5,513 nucleotides of DNA, from contig JAUWKW010000117.1 of the NCBI GenBank assembly GCA_030614035.1, positions 1-5,513 of the forward strand, read 5' to 3'. This document shows, in pieces, positions 1 through 5,513 of this stretch (positions within the stretch are counted from its first letter, which is position 1; each line of letters opens with the position of its first letter). The notes under the pieces are model-generated. The model did no database searches and was not told where the DNA came from. It worked only from the letters and a program-made list of their open reading frames with translations. The translations under genes and the position numbers were made by a program. This stretch comes from Chromatiales bacterium. Lineage in GTDB: Bacteria; Pseudomonadota; Gammaproteobacteria; Steroidobacterales; GCA-2729495.

Positions 1-1073
1 GTCTCGGTTTCCAGTGCCCGCTCCGCGGAGGCTGGCGTTTCCACGTAACCCAGATAGTTGGCGACCGAGGCTAGCTTGGTCAATGCAGTTGCCGCGCGAT
101 CGTGGTCATCACGAAAATTCTCGCCATCCGAGGCATAGAACAGATAAATATTGAAGCGCGACGGATCGTAACGCTCCGAAACGATCTGTTCGGCCGCGTT
201 GAAAGCCGAAGATGCGACCGTGCCGCCGGAACCGCGCACTTGGAAAAATTCTTCTTCGTCGAATTCCCAGGCCTTTACGGTATGCGCGATGAACACCGGC
301 TCGATGCGCGTATACTGGCGACGCAGTCCCTGCACAACCCAGAAAAAGAAGGTTTTCGCCAGCTGCCGGTCACGGTCACGCATGCTCGACGACACGTCCA
401 TGGCAAAGATCACCACGGCCTGGGTCGTGGGCCGCTCCCGCATCACCAGTTGCCTGTATCTCAGATCCTCATTGACGAACATCGGACCGTCGGGATTAAT
501 GGCGCGACGCTTGATCGATTCTTTCATCGATCGGCGGCGGTCGAGACGCGAACGGGCGCCGCGTTTATCCCAGCCCTCCCGGGTGTAAGCGTTTTCCTGG
601 GTTGCCCCTTCCTTGGTCTGCAGGTTCGGGAGTTTCAGCTCCTCCCACAACCAGTCAACGATATCGTCAACCTTGAGTTCCAGCACAAACTCGTAACCGC
701 CGTCTTCGTTGCCGCCCTCACCCTTCGCGCCGCCTTTGCCCTTTTTTGTCGGCTTGGCCAGCACGTCACCAGGTTTGGCCTCACCCTGACCGGCACCATT
801 GCCTTCCTTGGACTCGTGTAAACGAAAGCGAAAATGCTCGAGGAATTTGACCGGTACCTTGACGGAACGATTGCCGTTACTACCGAGCACGCCGGAGCTG
901 GAAATCAGTTCGGGGAGCTTCTCCTGGACCGCCTTCCGTATTTTCTCGTTGTGCCGCAACCAGTCCCTGGCGCCGCGCGAGAACAAGTCGTACCACCTCC
1001 CATCACCTTCCCCATAACCCGAAAAGGTTGACAGCAAGCTCGTTTTTTTATTTCGATCAGCCATCAAACTCAT
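1..1073 (-). CDS. yhbH: YeaH/YhbH family protein (DUF444), C-terminus cut by window edge
   Basis: This frame is open from the ATG at 1073 to the left edge (357 codons, no stop), so the C-terminus is missing; family members are about 390-430 residues. It closely resembles DUF444 proteins: Bacillus YhbH, and more distantly E. coli YeaH. Residues about 22-55 hold a charged helical start. Residues about 87-126 are a Gly/Lys/Glu-rich low-complexity linker. The second half is von Willebrand factor A-like: MDVSSSM at 225-231 supplies a MIDAS-type DxSxS (D226, S228, S230), GGTVASS carries T285, and SDGEN starts at S315. The protein is predicted to be cytoplasmic, with no signal peptide. It lies 15 bases downstream of prkA, so it is almost certainly co-transcribed. 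In E. coli the YeaG-YeaH pair acts in adaptation to nitrogen starvation; the biochemical role is unknown. Start choice is uncertain: GGGA directly abuts the 1073 ATG but lies 9 bases before an in-frame ATG at 1064 (residue 4), which may be the real start. Confidence 0.93.
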   Translation of the reverse strand, partial: MSLMADRNKKTSLLSTFSGYGEGDGRWYDLFSRGARDWLRHNEKIRKAVQEKLPELISSSGVLGSNGNRSVKVPVKFLEHFRFRLHESKEGNGAGQGEAKPGDVLAKPTKKGKGGAKGEGGNEDGGYEFVLELKVDDIVDWLWEELKLPNLQTKEGATQENAYTREGWDKRGARSRLDRRRSMKESIKRRAINPDGPMFVNEDLRYRQLVMRERPTTQAVVIFAMDVSSSMRDRDRQLAKTFFFWVVQGLRRQYTRIEPVFIAHTVKAWEFDEEEFFQVRGSGGTVASSAFNAAEQIVSERYDPSRFNIYLFYASDGENFRDDHDRAATALTKLASVANYLGYVETPASAERALETE

Positions 1074-1088
1074 TCCCGTGTGTGAGAC

Positions 1089-3056
1089 TTACTCCTGCGA
1101 AAGCAAGGTAGTCACGTAACTCAGCGCTTCCATGGCACTGTGTTCGTCGTAACCGTATTCGCGCACCAGGCGCTCCTGGACGGCCGAGATCTTTTGCTCC
1201 GCGTCCTCATCCGGCCGCGCTGCCGAAGTAACCAGCCGCAGCACATCGCGTCGCTCCTCGAACAGGTACTGCTCGATTGCTTCGTGCAGCCGCGAGTGAC
1301 TGTCCAGCGTAAATTTTTCGCCGGCCTTGAACGACATCATCGCCTTACGCACAACCTCCTGCCGGAACGAGCTCTTGCCGGACTCGGAAATCTTGATCTT
1401 TTCCTCGACCTGACGCAAAAAACGCTCGTCAGCGGGGCGGCCCTCGCCGGTAATCGGGTCGGTCACTTCGCGTTGATCCAGCGACGCTTCAACCTCATCA
1501 AGGTATTTCTCCAGCAATTGTTGGGCCTCGCTTTCGAACGAGGCAAACAGAGCGCGGTGCACGTCTTCTTTGACCCACCGGTTGTAGAAGTCTTTGCGCG
1601 CCAATACCAGAAAGTCGACCCATTGCTTCTTCTGCGATGCATCCATGCGCGCATCGCTCTCAATGTTGTCCTTTAGCGCCAACAACATTTCCATACTGGT
1701 CAGGCTGCGAGCATCGCTGCGGGTGATTGCGTTGGAGATCGAGTTGATGACGAAGCGCGGGCTGACGCCAGTCAGACCTTCTTCGGATGATTCCGCCTTT
1801 ATACGATCAACCTCGCTGATAGAAAATCCCTCGACATCTTCACTGGCGTAAAGGCGCAGCTTCTTCGTCAGGTCCAGTCCCTCTCGCTCTGGATTCTCAA
1901 GCCGTGTGAGCAGCGCAAATACCGAAGCCAGGTTCAGCACATGCGGATCCAGATGTACCTCGCGGAACGCAGGCGCATTTGAAACCAGCTTGCTGTAAAT
2001 TCTCGATTCGTCCTTATAGGACAGTGTGTACGGTACCTTGACGATAACCATGCGATCCAGAAGCGCCTCGTTTTCTTTCTCCTGGAGAAACTTGTTGAAC
2101 TCGGCGAGATTCGTGTGCGCCAGGATGGTCTCATCCAGGTGGATTAACGGGAAGCGTGACACCTTGACGTTTTTCTCCTGGGTCAACGTCAACAGCAGGT
2201 ACAGGAATTCACGCTTGACCTTGAGAATCTCGATCATCTCGAGCACACCGCGGCTGGCCGAATAGACCGCGCCGGACCATGACCAGGCACGCGGGTCGCC
2301 TTCGTCGCCGACATCGGCGACTTTTGACAGATCGACCGAGCCTACCAGGTCGGCAATATCGGCAGTTGTCGGGTCGTGTGGCGCATAGGTGCCGATACCA
2401 ACGCGTGAGGCTTCGGACAGGAATACCCTTTCCACCGGAAATCGCATGAAATCGCCTTCGAATTCGTCGTCAAGCCGAGCCTGGCTGTGCGGGCTCAATT
2501 CACCGGCGGTATCGACCCCGTAAGTCTTGCGAAAACTGGCACGCATGCTGGCCGGAACCAGATTCAGCGGCGACTCGTGCAGCGGTGAGCCGCCGAGCGC
2601 ATAGAGGGCTCCCTCGTCGGTATGACTGTATTCCTCTAAAGCCCGCTTCAGCAGGATCACCATCGTGGACTTTCCGCCCGATGGCGGACCCAGCAATAAA
2701 AGCAAACGCCGGCCAACATCGGAACCGGCGCTGGCGGCTTTGAAATATTCAACAACGCGATCTAACGCGTTATCGATACCGAATAAATCTTCGGTAAACA
2801 GTTCGGTCGGAACAGTGGATTCTGAGTCTTCAACGCGGCGCTTATTGCGGTACCAACACAACATATCGAAAATGTATTGGTGACTGACGCGCGTGTAACG
2901 ACGGGGATTGGAAGGAACAATCTCGCTGAGAAAATCGGCGAAGGTCCCGCTCCATCGCGAGGCCTTGTGTTCTGAAGCAAATGCGTTCAAATCCTCTATA
3001 AAGGTGAGGGTTCTTTGATTGCCCGTATCCTGGTTCTTATCAGGTACGACTCGCAT
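1089..3056 (-). CDS. prkA: PrkA/YeaG family AAA+ serine protein kinase
   Basis: This is a 655-residue protein, close to E. coli YeaG (644) and Bacillus PrkA (631), and it matches the family along its whole length. The N-terminal half (about 15-365) is the PrkA AAA domain. It has a Walker A loop GPPSGGKST at 123-131 (K129) and a Walker B-like LIHLDE at 304-309 (D308, E309). Between them are family blocks GIGTYAPHDP (from 220) and DIADLVGSVDLS (from 233). The C-terminal half (about 390-650) is the PrkA C-terminal region, including DPITGE. The family is described as a serine kinase acting in stress and starvation responses (sporulation in Bacillus); kinase activity rests on family knowledge, not on a canonical kinase fold visible here. 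I chose the ATG at 3056 because an AGGAGA ribosome site at 3063-3068 stands 6 bases before it. The frame extends to a TTG at 3062, but that codon abuts the ribosome site. The gene is first of an operon with the DUF444 gene. No frameshift is seen. Confidence 0.97.
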   Translation of the reverse strand: MRVVPDKNQDTGNQRTLTFIEDLNAFASEHKASRWSGTFADFLSEIVPSNPRRYTRVSHQYIFDMLCWYRNKRRVEDSESTVPTELFTEDLFGIDNALDRVVEYFKAASAGSDVGRRLLLLLGPPSGGKSTMVILLKRALEEYSHTDEGALYALGGSPLHESPLNLVPASMRASFRKTYGVDTAGELSPHSQARLDDEFEGDFMRFPVERVFLSEASRVGIGTYAPHDPTTADIADLVGSVDLSKVADVGDEGDPRAWSWSGAVYSASRGVLEMIEILKVKREFLYLLLTLTQEKNVKVSRFPLIHLDETILAHTNLAEFNKFLQEKENEALLDRMVIVKVPYTLSYKDESRIYSKLVSNAPAFREVHLDPHVLNLASVFALLTRLENPEREGLDLTKKLRLYASEDVEGFSISEVDRIKAESSEEGLTGVSPRFVINSISNAITRSDARSLTSMEMLLALKDNIESDARMDASQKKQWVDFLVLARKDFYNRWVKEDVHRALFASFESEAQQLLEKYLDEVEASLDQREVTDPITGEGRPADERFLRQVEEKIKISESGKSSFRQEVVRKAMMSFKAGEKFTLDSHSRLHEAIEQYLFEERRDVLRLVTSAARPDEDAEQKISAVQERLVREYGYDEHSAMEALSYVTTLLSQE

Positions 3057-3062
3057 GTTCAA

Positions 3063-3068
3063 TCTCCT
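3063..3068 (-). promoter_or_regulatory. Shine-Dalgarno site of prkA
   Basis: Read on the minus strand this is AGGAGA, followed by TTGAAC and then the ATG at 3056. The spacing fits the ATG and is too short for the TTG at 3062, so it decides the start in favour of the ATG. Confidence 0.8.
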
Positions 3069-3176
3069 CAGGTCCGCGAAGGTTTCTCAGCCCGTCGGTT
3101 TATTGTTGCTTTTATTTTTCGTGTGTTGAGATGCCCCCTTACCCCTATGCTGCAAAAATTAATGACCCAGTGCTTT

Positions 3177-3188
3177 CCCGGTACCGGG
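3177..3188. repeat. 12-bp perfect palindrome CCCGGTACCGGG
   Basis: The sequence equals its own reverse complement over all 12 bases. It lies about 120 bases upstream of the prkA start and 36 bases left of the CRP-type site. It could be a dimeric regulator site or chance; it has no loop, so it is not a typical RNA hairpin. Confidence 0.45.
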
Positions 3189-3196
3189 TACGCTGT

Positions 3197-3226
3197 CAGA
3201 CTCCCCTTTGGGGGATTCCAAGTCTG
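3197..3226. repeat. Compound stem-loop adjoining the CRP-type site
   Basis: An outer 6-bp stem pairs CAGACT (3197-3202) with AGTCTG (3221-3226). Inside it, CCCC (3203-3206) pairs with GGGG (3211-3214) around a TTTG loop, leaving about six unpaired bases on the right arm. The right arm overlaps the first two bases of the TGTGA half-site. Neither strand has a T-run after it, so it is not an intrinsic terminator. It might be a structured leader of prkA or part of an operator. Confidence 0.4.
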
Positions 3227-3240
3227 TGAGAACGGTCACA
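3225..3240. promoter_or_regulatory. CRP/FNR-superfamily operator (perfect CRP core consensus)
   Basis: The sequence is TGTGA-GAACGG-TCACA, an exact match to both half-sites and the 6-base spacer of the E. coli CRP core consensus. With ten fixed positions, a match is expected by chance about once per million positions at even base composition, so its presence in this intergenic region is notable. It lies 168 bases upstream of the prkA ATG and 285 bases upstream of the NUDIX start. It could serve either gene. Related regulators of the CRP family (for example Vfr or Clp) recognise the same core, so the exact protein is not settled. Confidence 0.65.
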
Positions 3241-3258
3241 ATACTCGCATCTTTTGAA

Positions 3259-3264
3259 CATAAT
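3259..3264 (+). promoter_or_regulatory. Candidate -10 element of a rightward class II CRP-type promoter
   Basis: CATAAT matches the sigma70 -10 consensus at five of six positions. A start about 7 bases downstream (near 3271-3272) would put the centre of the CRP-type site (3232.5) near -39, close to the usual class II position of -41.5. In that class the site covers a degenerate -35, and here TCACAA occupies that place. The transcript would have a leader of about 255 bases before the NUDIX gene. The element is weak on its own. Confidence 0.3.
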
Positions 3265-3314
3265 TTCTCGCTAATTCGGGGCCTGGAAGGCAGATCACGG
3301 GGGGTTGGATGCTG

Positions 3315-3384
3315 TCGCGCTGCATGTGCTAAATCGTCCAAAACCCGGGTCACACCAAACCTGGTCACAGACGCAGCAGCGCGA
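3315..3384. repeat. 9-bp inverted repeat enclosing the GGTCACA repeats
   Basis: TCGCGCTGC (3315-3323) is the exact reverse complement of GCAGCGCGA (3376-3384), with 52 bases between. The right arm is followed by ATCCTTTTA, which is only mildly T-rich. It could close a structured RNA in a long leader, but the loop is long and chance is possible in GC-rich DNA. Confidence 0.3.
3341..3369. repeat. Imperfect tandem repeat containing GGTCACA
   Basis: Two units, AAACCCGGGTCACA (from 3341) and AAACCTGGTCACA (from 3357), share AAACC and GGTCACA and differ by one base inserted and one substituted. The same GGTCACA ends the CRP-type site (3234-3240), giving three copies in 136 bases. The two repeat copies lack the opposite TGTGA half at the right spacing, so they are at most half-sites. 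Confidence 0.4.
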
Positions 3385-3389
3385 ATCCT

Positions 3390-3401
3390 TTTATATATAA
3401 A
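3390..3401. repeat. 12-bp AT palindrome TTTATATATAAA
   Basis: The 12 bases are a perfect palindrome, flanked by CCT and GG to make CCTTTTATATATAAAGG. It stands out in a GC-rich surround. It may be an easily melted promoter segment or a regulator site; I found no good -35 partner at 16-18 bases on the plus strand. Confidence 0.4.
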
Positions 3402-3525
3402 GGCTTCGAGTGGCGGAGGCGACCGCCGCATCAGCCAAGACCTCAATTCCGTAGCGGTTTGTCGACCGTCACTCGGCCCGACTGCGCCACACCAGTGAGC
3501 CAAACTCATTTAACCTAATGCCAGC

Positions 3526-4008
3526 TTGCTAAAATCCCAATCCAATAAAAAGAATCTGACCGTTACCCCGGTGTATACCTACCCTTATCCCCGACCCGCA
3601 GTAAGCGTGGACATCGCGTTGCTGACCGGACGTACGTCACCGCGACGTATTTTGCTGATCCGCAGGAAAAACCTACCGTTCCAGGGTCAGTGGGCCTTAC
3701 CCGGCGGATTCGTTGATCAGGATGAAGACCTGGAACCGGCTGCTCAGCGCGAACTGGCCGAAGAAACCGGGATCACCGGGCTGAGGCTGACCCAAATGCA
3801 AACCTTCGGCAAGCCGGGCCGGGATCCGCGCGGCCATACTGTATCGATCGTGTACCTGTCAGTGCTCGATTCCGAGCCGGATGGACTCCGCGCAGGTAGT
3901 GATGCGGCAGAAGCGCGTTGGTTCAGCACTGACGCTTTGCCAACGCTGGCATTCGATCACTCAAATATTATTTCTGTAGCACTTAAGCGCGCCGAACGGG
4001 ACAGCTAG
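3526..4008 (+). CDS. NUDIX hydrolase, probable ADP-ribose pyrophosphatase type
   Basis: This is a 160-residue cytoplasmic hydrolase of nucleoside diphosphates linked to another group. The Nudix box is complete, GX5EX7REXXEEXGI: G61, E67, R75, E76, E79, E80, G82, I83, in GGFVDQDEDLEPAAQRELAEETGI. The YPRPAVSVD start (from 21), PGRDPRGHTVSIVYL (from 97) and the C-terminal AFDHSNII (from 142) are typical of the ADP-ribose pyrophosphatase-like group (COG1051), including the Nudix domains of NadM-type and NrtR proteins. The substrate remains an inference. No DNA-binding or second enzymatic domain is attached. The start is unsettled: the longest frame begins with TTG at 3526 without a clear ribosome site, and a GTG at 3571 (residue 16) would give a protein starting just before the conserved block. 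The frame is closed by a TAA at 3511. It is divergent from prkA and convergent with the permease gene, 28 bases away, so it is probably transcribed alone. Confidence 0.92.
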   Translation: MLKSQSNKKNLTVTPVYTYPYPRPAVSVDIALLTGRTSPRRILLIRRKNLPFQGQWALPGGFVDQDEDLEPAAQRELAEETGITGLRLTQMQTFGKPGRDPRGHTVSIVYLSVLDSEPDGLRAGSDAAEARWFSTDALPTLAFDHSNIISVALKRAERDS

Positions 4009-4036
4009 GACGGCCAGAGCAAAATCAAGCTGCACG

Positions 4037-5299
4037 CTACTCGTCGCGCAATGCTTCCAATGGATCGAGCCCGGATGCTTGGATAGCCGGCAATACACCG
4101 GCCATCAGGCCTATAAGGATCGCGACGCCTTCGGCAAACAGCACATACGGTAGCGAAAGACTGACCGGCAGCGCCGGCATCACCAAGCCGAGCAATTCAA
4201 GGCCGCCGCCGCCGATGAGCAGACCCCCCAGACCGCCCAATCCGGCCAGCAACACAGATTCACCTAAAAACAGCCATTGAATCTGCTTTCGTTGCGCACC
4301 AACAGCCCCTAGTAACCCGATTTCCGACGTGCGCTCGCGGACGGCAATCGTCATGATCGTAAATATTCCGACGCCGCCGACCAGCAGTGAAATGCCGCCC
4401 AGTGCACCGACCGCAAAGGTAACGACGTCCAAAATCGAGCCGAGCACATCCAGCATTTGTTCTTGCGATGTGATCGTAAAATCCTCACCGCCATGTCTCG
4501 CCATCATTAACCGATGGATTCCTGCCTTCACCTCGTCAACCGACGCAGCCTCATCGTAGAGTACGTCGATCTCGAACAGGCTATCGCGGTTGAACAATGC
4601 CAATGAACGGGCAGCAGGTATGTACACGGCGTCGTCCAGATCGATACCCAGCATGTTGCCTTTCGATTCCATGATGCCGACGACCCGATAGCGGTCGCCG
4701 CCGATACGAATGCGCGCACCGCGCGGATTTTCTGATCGAAACAGTTCATTTCGAAGCGTGCTGCCAAGAACGGCGAGTGCGCGTGGCGCTTGCGGATCAT
4801 CCGGCGGCAGAAATTCGCCGGCTCCGACTCGAAAAGAAAAAACGTCCGGAAAATTTGAGCCGACACCATAAACACTGGTGCGCCGCTGACGGCCGCCCCC
4901 TTTTACCAAGGCATTGCCCTGCACCATTGGTATGGTCGCCTGGACACCGCTGACTCGCCTCAATGCCTCTGCATCGTCGAGACTCAACGGCCGCACCGTC
5001 CCGAACGCGCCACCCATCGGCGCACCGAAAGTCTCTGTCTTACCAGGCGTCACCGCGATCAGGTTCGTACCAAACTGGGTGAATTCGCTCAGCACAAACT
5101 GGTGAAGGCCCTCACCGATGGACGTCAGCAGCACGACGGCAGCAACCCCGATGCCGATTCCAAGCGCTGTCAGTCCTGCCCGCAAGCGATGCGCAATGGC
5201 GGCGCCAGCGGCAAAGCCGACGATGTCCTTAAACCGCATCGGCATGGCCGGCGGCAATTCTGGCCGGTCGTGTGTTGCTCCATCAATTGGTTCGCGCAT
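4037..5299 (-). CDS. MacB/FtsX-type ABC transporter permease
   Basis: This 420-residue inner-membrane protein has the layout of macrolide-exporter/lipoprotein-release type permeases. There is one transmembrane helix near the N-terminus (about 41-62), a large extracytoplasmic MacB-type domain (about 63-290), and three helices forming the FtsX domain (about 292-320, 342-372, 383-405). Family marks are the cytoplasmic RERTSEIGLLGAVGA (321-335), which contacts the ATPase, and the terminal GVLPAIQASGLDPLEALRDE. It contains no ATP-binding domain, so it needs a separate ATPase. I chose the ATG at 5299; internal ATGs at 5245 and 5239 lack ribosome sites. A GGTGA 9 bases upstream is a weak ribosome site, and the start overlaps the TAA of a tiny upstream frame. 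It follows a second permease of the same kind by 64 bases, which suggests one exporter operon. The substrate cannot be told from the sequence. Confidence 0.95.
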   Translation of the reverse strand: MREPIDGATHDRPELPPAMPMRFKDIVGFAAGAAIAHRLRAGLTALGIGIGVAAVVLLTSIGEGLHQFVLSEFTQFGTNLIAVTPGKTETFGAPMGGAFGTVRPLSLDDAEALRRVSGVQATIPMVQGNALVKGGGRQRRTSVYGVGSNFPDVFSFRVGAGEFLPPDDPQAPRALAVLGSTLRNELFRSENPRGARIRIGGDRYRVVGIMESKGNMLGIDLDDAVYIPAARSLALFNRDSLFEIDVLYDEAASVDEVKAGIHRLMMARHGGEDFTITSQEQMLDVLGSILDVVTFAVGALGGISLLVGGVGIFTIMTIAVRERTSEIGLLGAVGAQRKQIQWLFLGESVLLAGLGGLGGLLIGGGGLELLGLVMPALPVSLSLPYVLFAEGVAILIGLMAGVLPAIQASGLDPLEALRDE

Positions 5300-5352
5300 T
5301 ACGCCGCGTCACCGGAATTGATCGACAACAATGGTTCTGCAGACTTATTCAT
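5299..5352 (-). CDS. Possible 17-codon leader ORF coupled to the permease
   Basis: On the minus strand an ATG at 5352 opens a 17-codon frame (MNKSAEPLLSINSGDAA). Its stop overlaps the permease start as TAATG, an arrangement typical of translational coupling. The upstream ribosome site is weak (ACGGT), and the peptide resembles nothing I know. It may be a chance frame in a 64-base gap. Confidence 0.2.
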   Translation of the reverse strand: MNKSAEPLLSINSGDAA

Positions 5353-5363
5353 TTATACCGTGA

Positions 5364-5513
5364 TTACTGTCTGGCCAACGCCGCCACCGGCTCCAGCAGG
5401 GCGGCGCGACGGGCCGGCAAGATGCCGAACAGCAGGCCACTTGCCATCGCAACCCCCAACGCGGCGCCGACCGCCCACAATGGCGGCGTGAAATCCAGGG
5501 CCGGGAAAACCCG
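5364..5513 (-). CDS. Second MacB/FtsX-type ABC permease, C-terminal fragment
   Basis: The frame is open from the right edge to the TAA at 5364-5366, giving the last 49 residues of a gene cut by the window. A hydrophobic helix (about LWAVGAALGVAMASGLLFG) is followed by ILPARRAALLEPVAALARQ. That is the usual FtsX-domain ending: last membrane helix, then G-x-x-PA-x-x-A, then P-x-x-AL. It is read in the same direction as the 420-residue permease and lies 64 bases before it. The two probably form the two membrane subunits of one exporter. The N-terminal part, and whether an ATPase is fused or separate, lie outside the window. Confidence 0.85.
   Translation of the reverse strand, partial: RVFPALDFTPPLWAVGAALGVAMASGLLFGILPARRAALLEPVAALARQ

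Larger units (their letters stand above)
3057..3525. other. Divergent intergenic regulatory region between prkA and the NUDIX gene
   Basis: About 470 bases lie between the start of prkA (leftward) and the start of the NUDIX gene (rightward). Open frames exist here on both strands (for example 3208-3498 plus and 3159-3509 minus). They overlap each other, lack convincing ribosome sites and have compositions unlike recognisable proteins, so I do not call them genes. Visible elements are a perfect TGTGA-N6-TCACA operator, a compound stem-loop beside it, two 12-base perfect palindromes, a GGTCACA tandem repeat, and a 9-base inverted repeat enclosing that tandem repeat. I find no tRNA, no known riboswitch and no hairpin followed by a T-run. 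The prkA promoter should be in this region, but I could not identify a convincing -35/-10 pair for it. Confidence 0.7.

Noticed and set aside
102..1031. Plus-strand frames of up to 239 codons across the left end
   Set aside because: They are shadows antisense to the DUF444 gene, whose minus-strand translation shows clear family motifs throughout.
3149..3170. Sigma54-like promoter for prkA on the minus strand (GG ... TTTGC)
   Set aside because: The GG and GC are 12 bases apart instead of the required 10, and the TGGCAC part is poor.
3296..3385. tRNA or known riboswitch in the structured part of the gap
   Set aside because: There is no T-arm GGTTCRA-like motif, no cloverleaf pairing and no conserved riboswitch core that I can recognise.
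3208..3498. Plus-strand 96-codon frame in the intergenic region
   Set aside because: It starts with TTG inside the stem-loop, has no ribosome site, resembles no known protein, runs across the operator and repeats, and overlaps an equally open frame on the other strand.
3159..3509. Minus-strand 116-codon frame in the intergenic region
   Set aside because: It has only a weak AGG before the ATG and no recognisable domain, and it covers the same regulatory elements. An open frame of this size is common by chance in GC-rich DNA.
4009..4036. Terminator between the convergent NUDIX and permease genes
   Set aside because: The 28-base gap has no clear hairpin and no T-run on either strand.

Overview
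The window looks like a chromosomal segment of a moderately GC-rich Gram-negative bacterium, most likely a gammaproteobacterium. This rests on the gene families, the codon usage and a consensus CRP-type site; no taxonomic marker gene is present. Four genes are clear, and a fifth is cut by the right edge.

Left half (1-3056, minus strand): a two-gene operon read leftwards. prkA (YeaG-type AAA+/serine kinase family) comes first. A DUF444 YeaH/YhbH-family gene with a von Willebrand-like metal site follows 15 bases later and runs off the left edge. This pair is widely conserved and is usually followed by a SpoVR/YcgB gene, which is therefore expected just left of the window. In E. coli the pair is linked to stationary-phase and nitrogen-starvation adaptation; in Bacillus it is linked to sporulation.

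Middle (3057-3525): about 470 bases with no convincing gene, between divergently read genes. It holds the most notable signal in the window, a perfect TGTGA-N6-TCACA CRP/FNR-superfamily operator at 3225-3240. A -10-like CATAAT lies at near class II spacing on its right. A compound stem-loop overlaps the operator. Nearby are two perfect 12-bp palindromes and a short tandem repeat containing GGTCACA. The region therefore looks regulatory.

Right half: a NUDIX hydrolase (3526-4008, plus strand) with an intact Nudix box and ADP-ribose pyrophosphatase-like features. It is convergent with a MacB/FtsX-type ABC transporter permease (4037-5299, minus strand). Upstream of that permease, and read in the same direction, is the C-terminal end of a second permease of the same type (5364-5513). 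The two permeases probably belong to one exporter operon whose ATPase and possible membrane fusion protein lie to the right of the window. A 17-codon open frame between them ends in a TAATG overlap with the second permease.

I see no mobile element, CRISPR array, tRNA, rRNA or clear intrinsic terminator. The protein-coding content belongs to known families; the best candidates for new information are in the 3057-3525 intergenic region.
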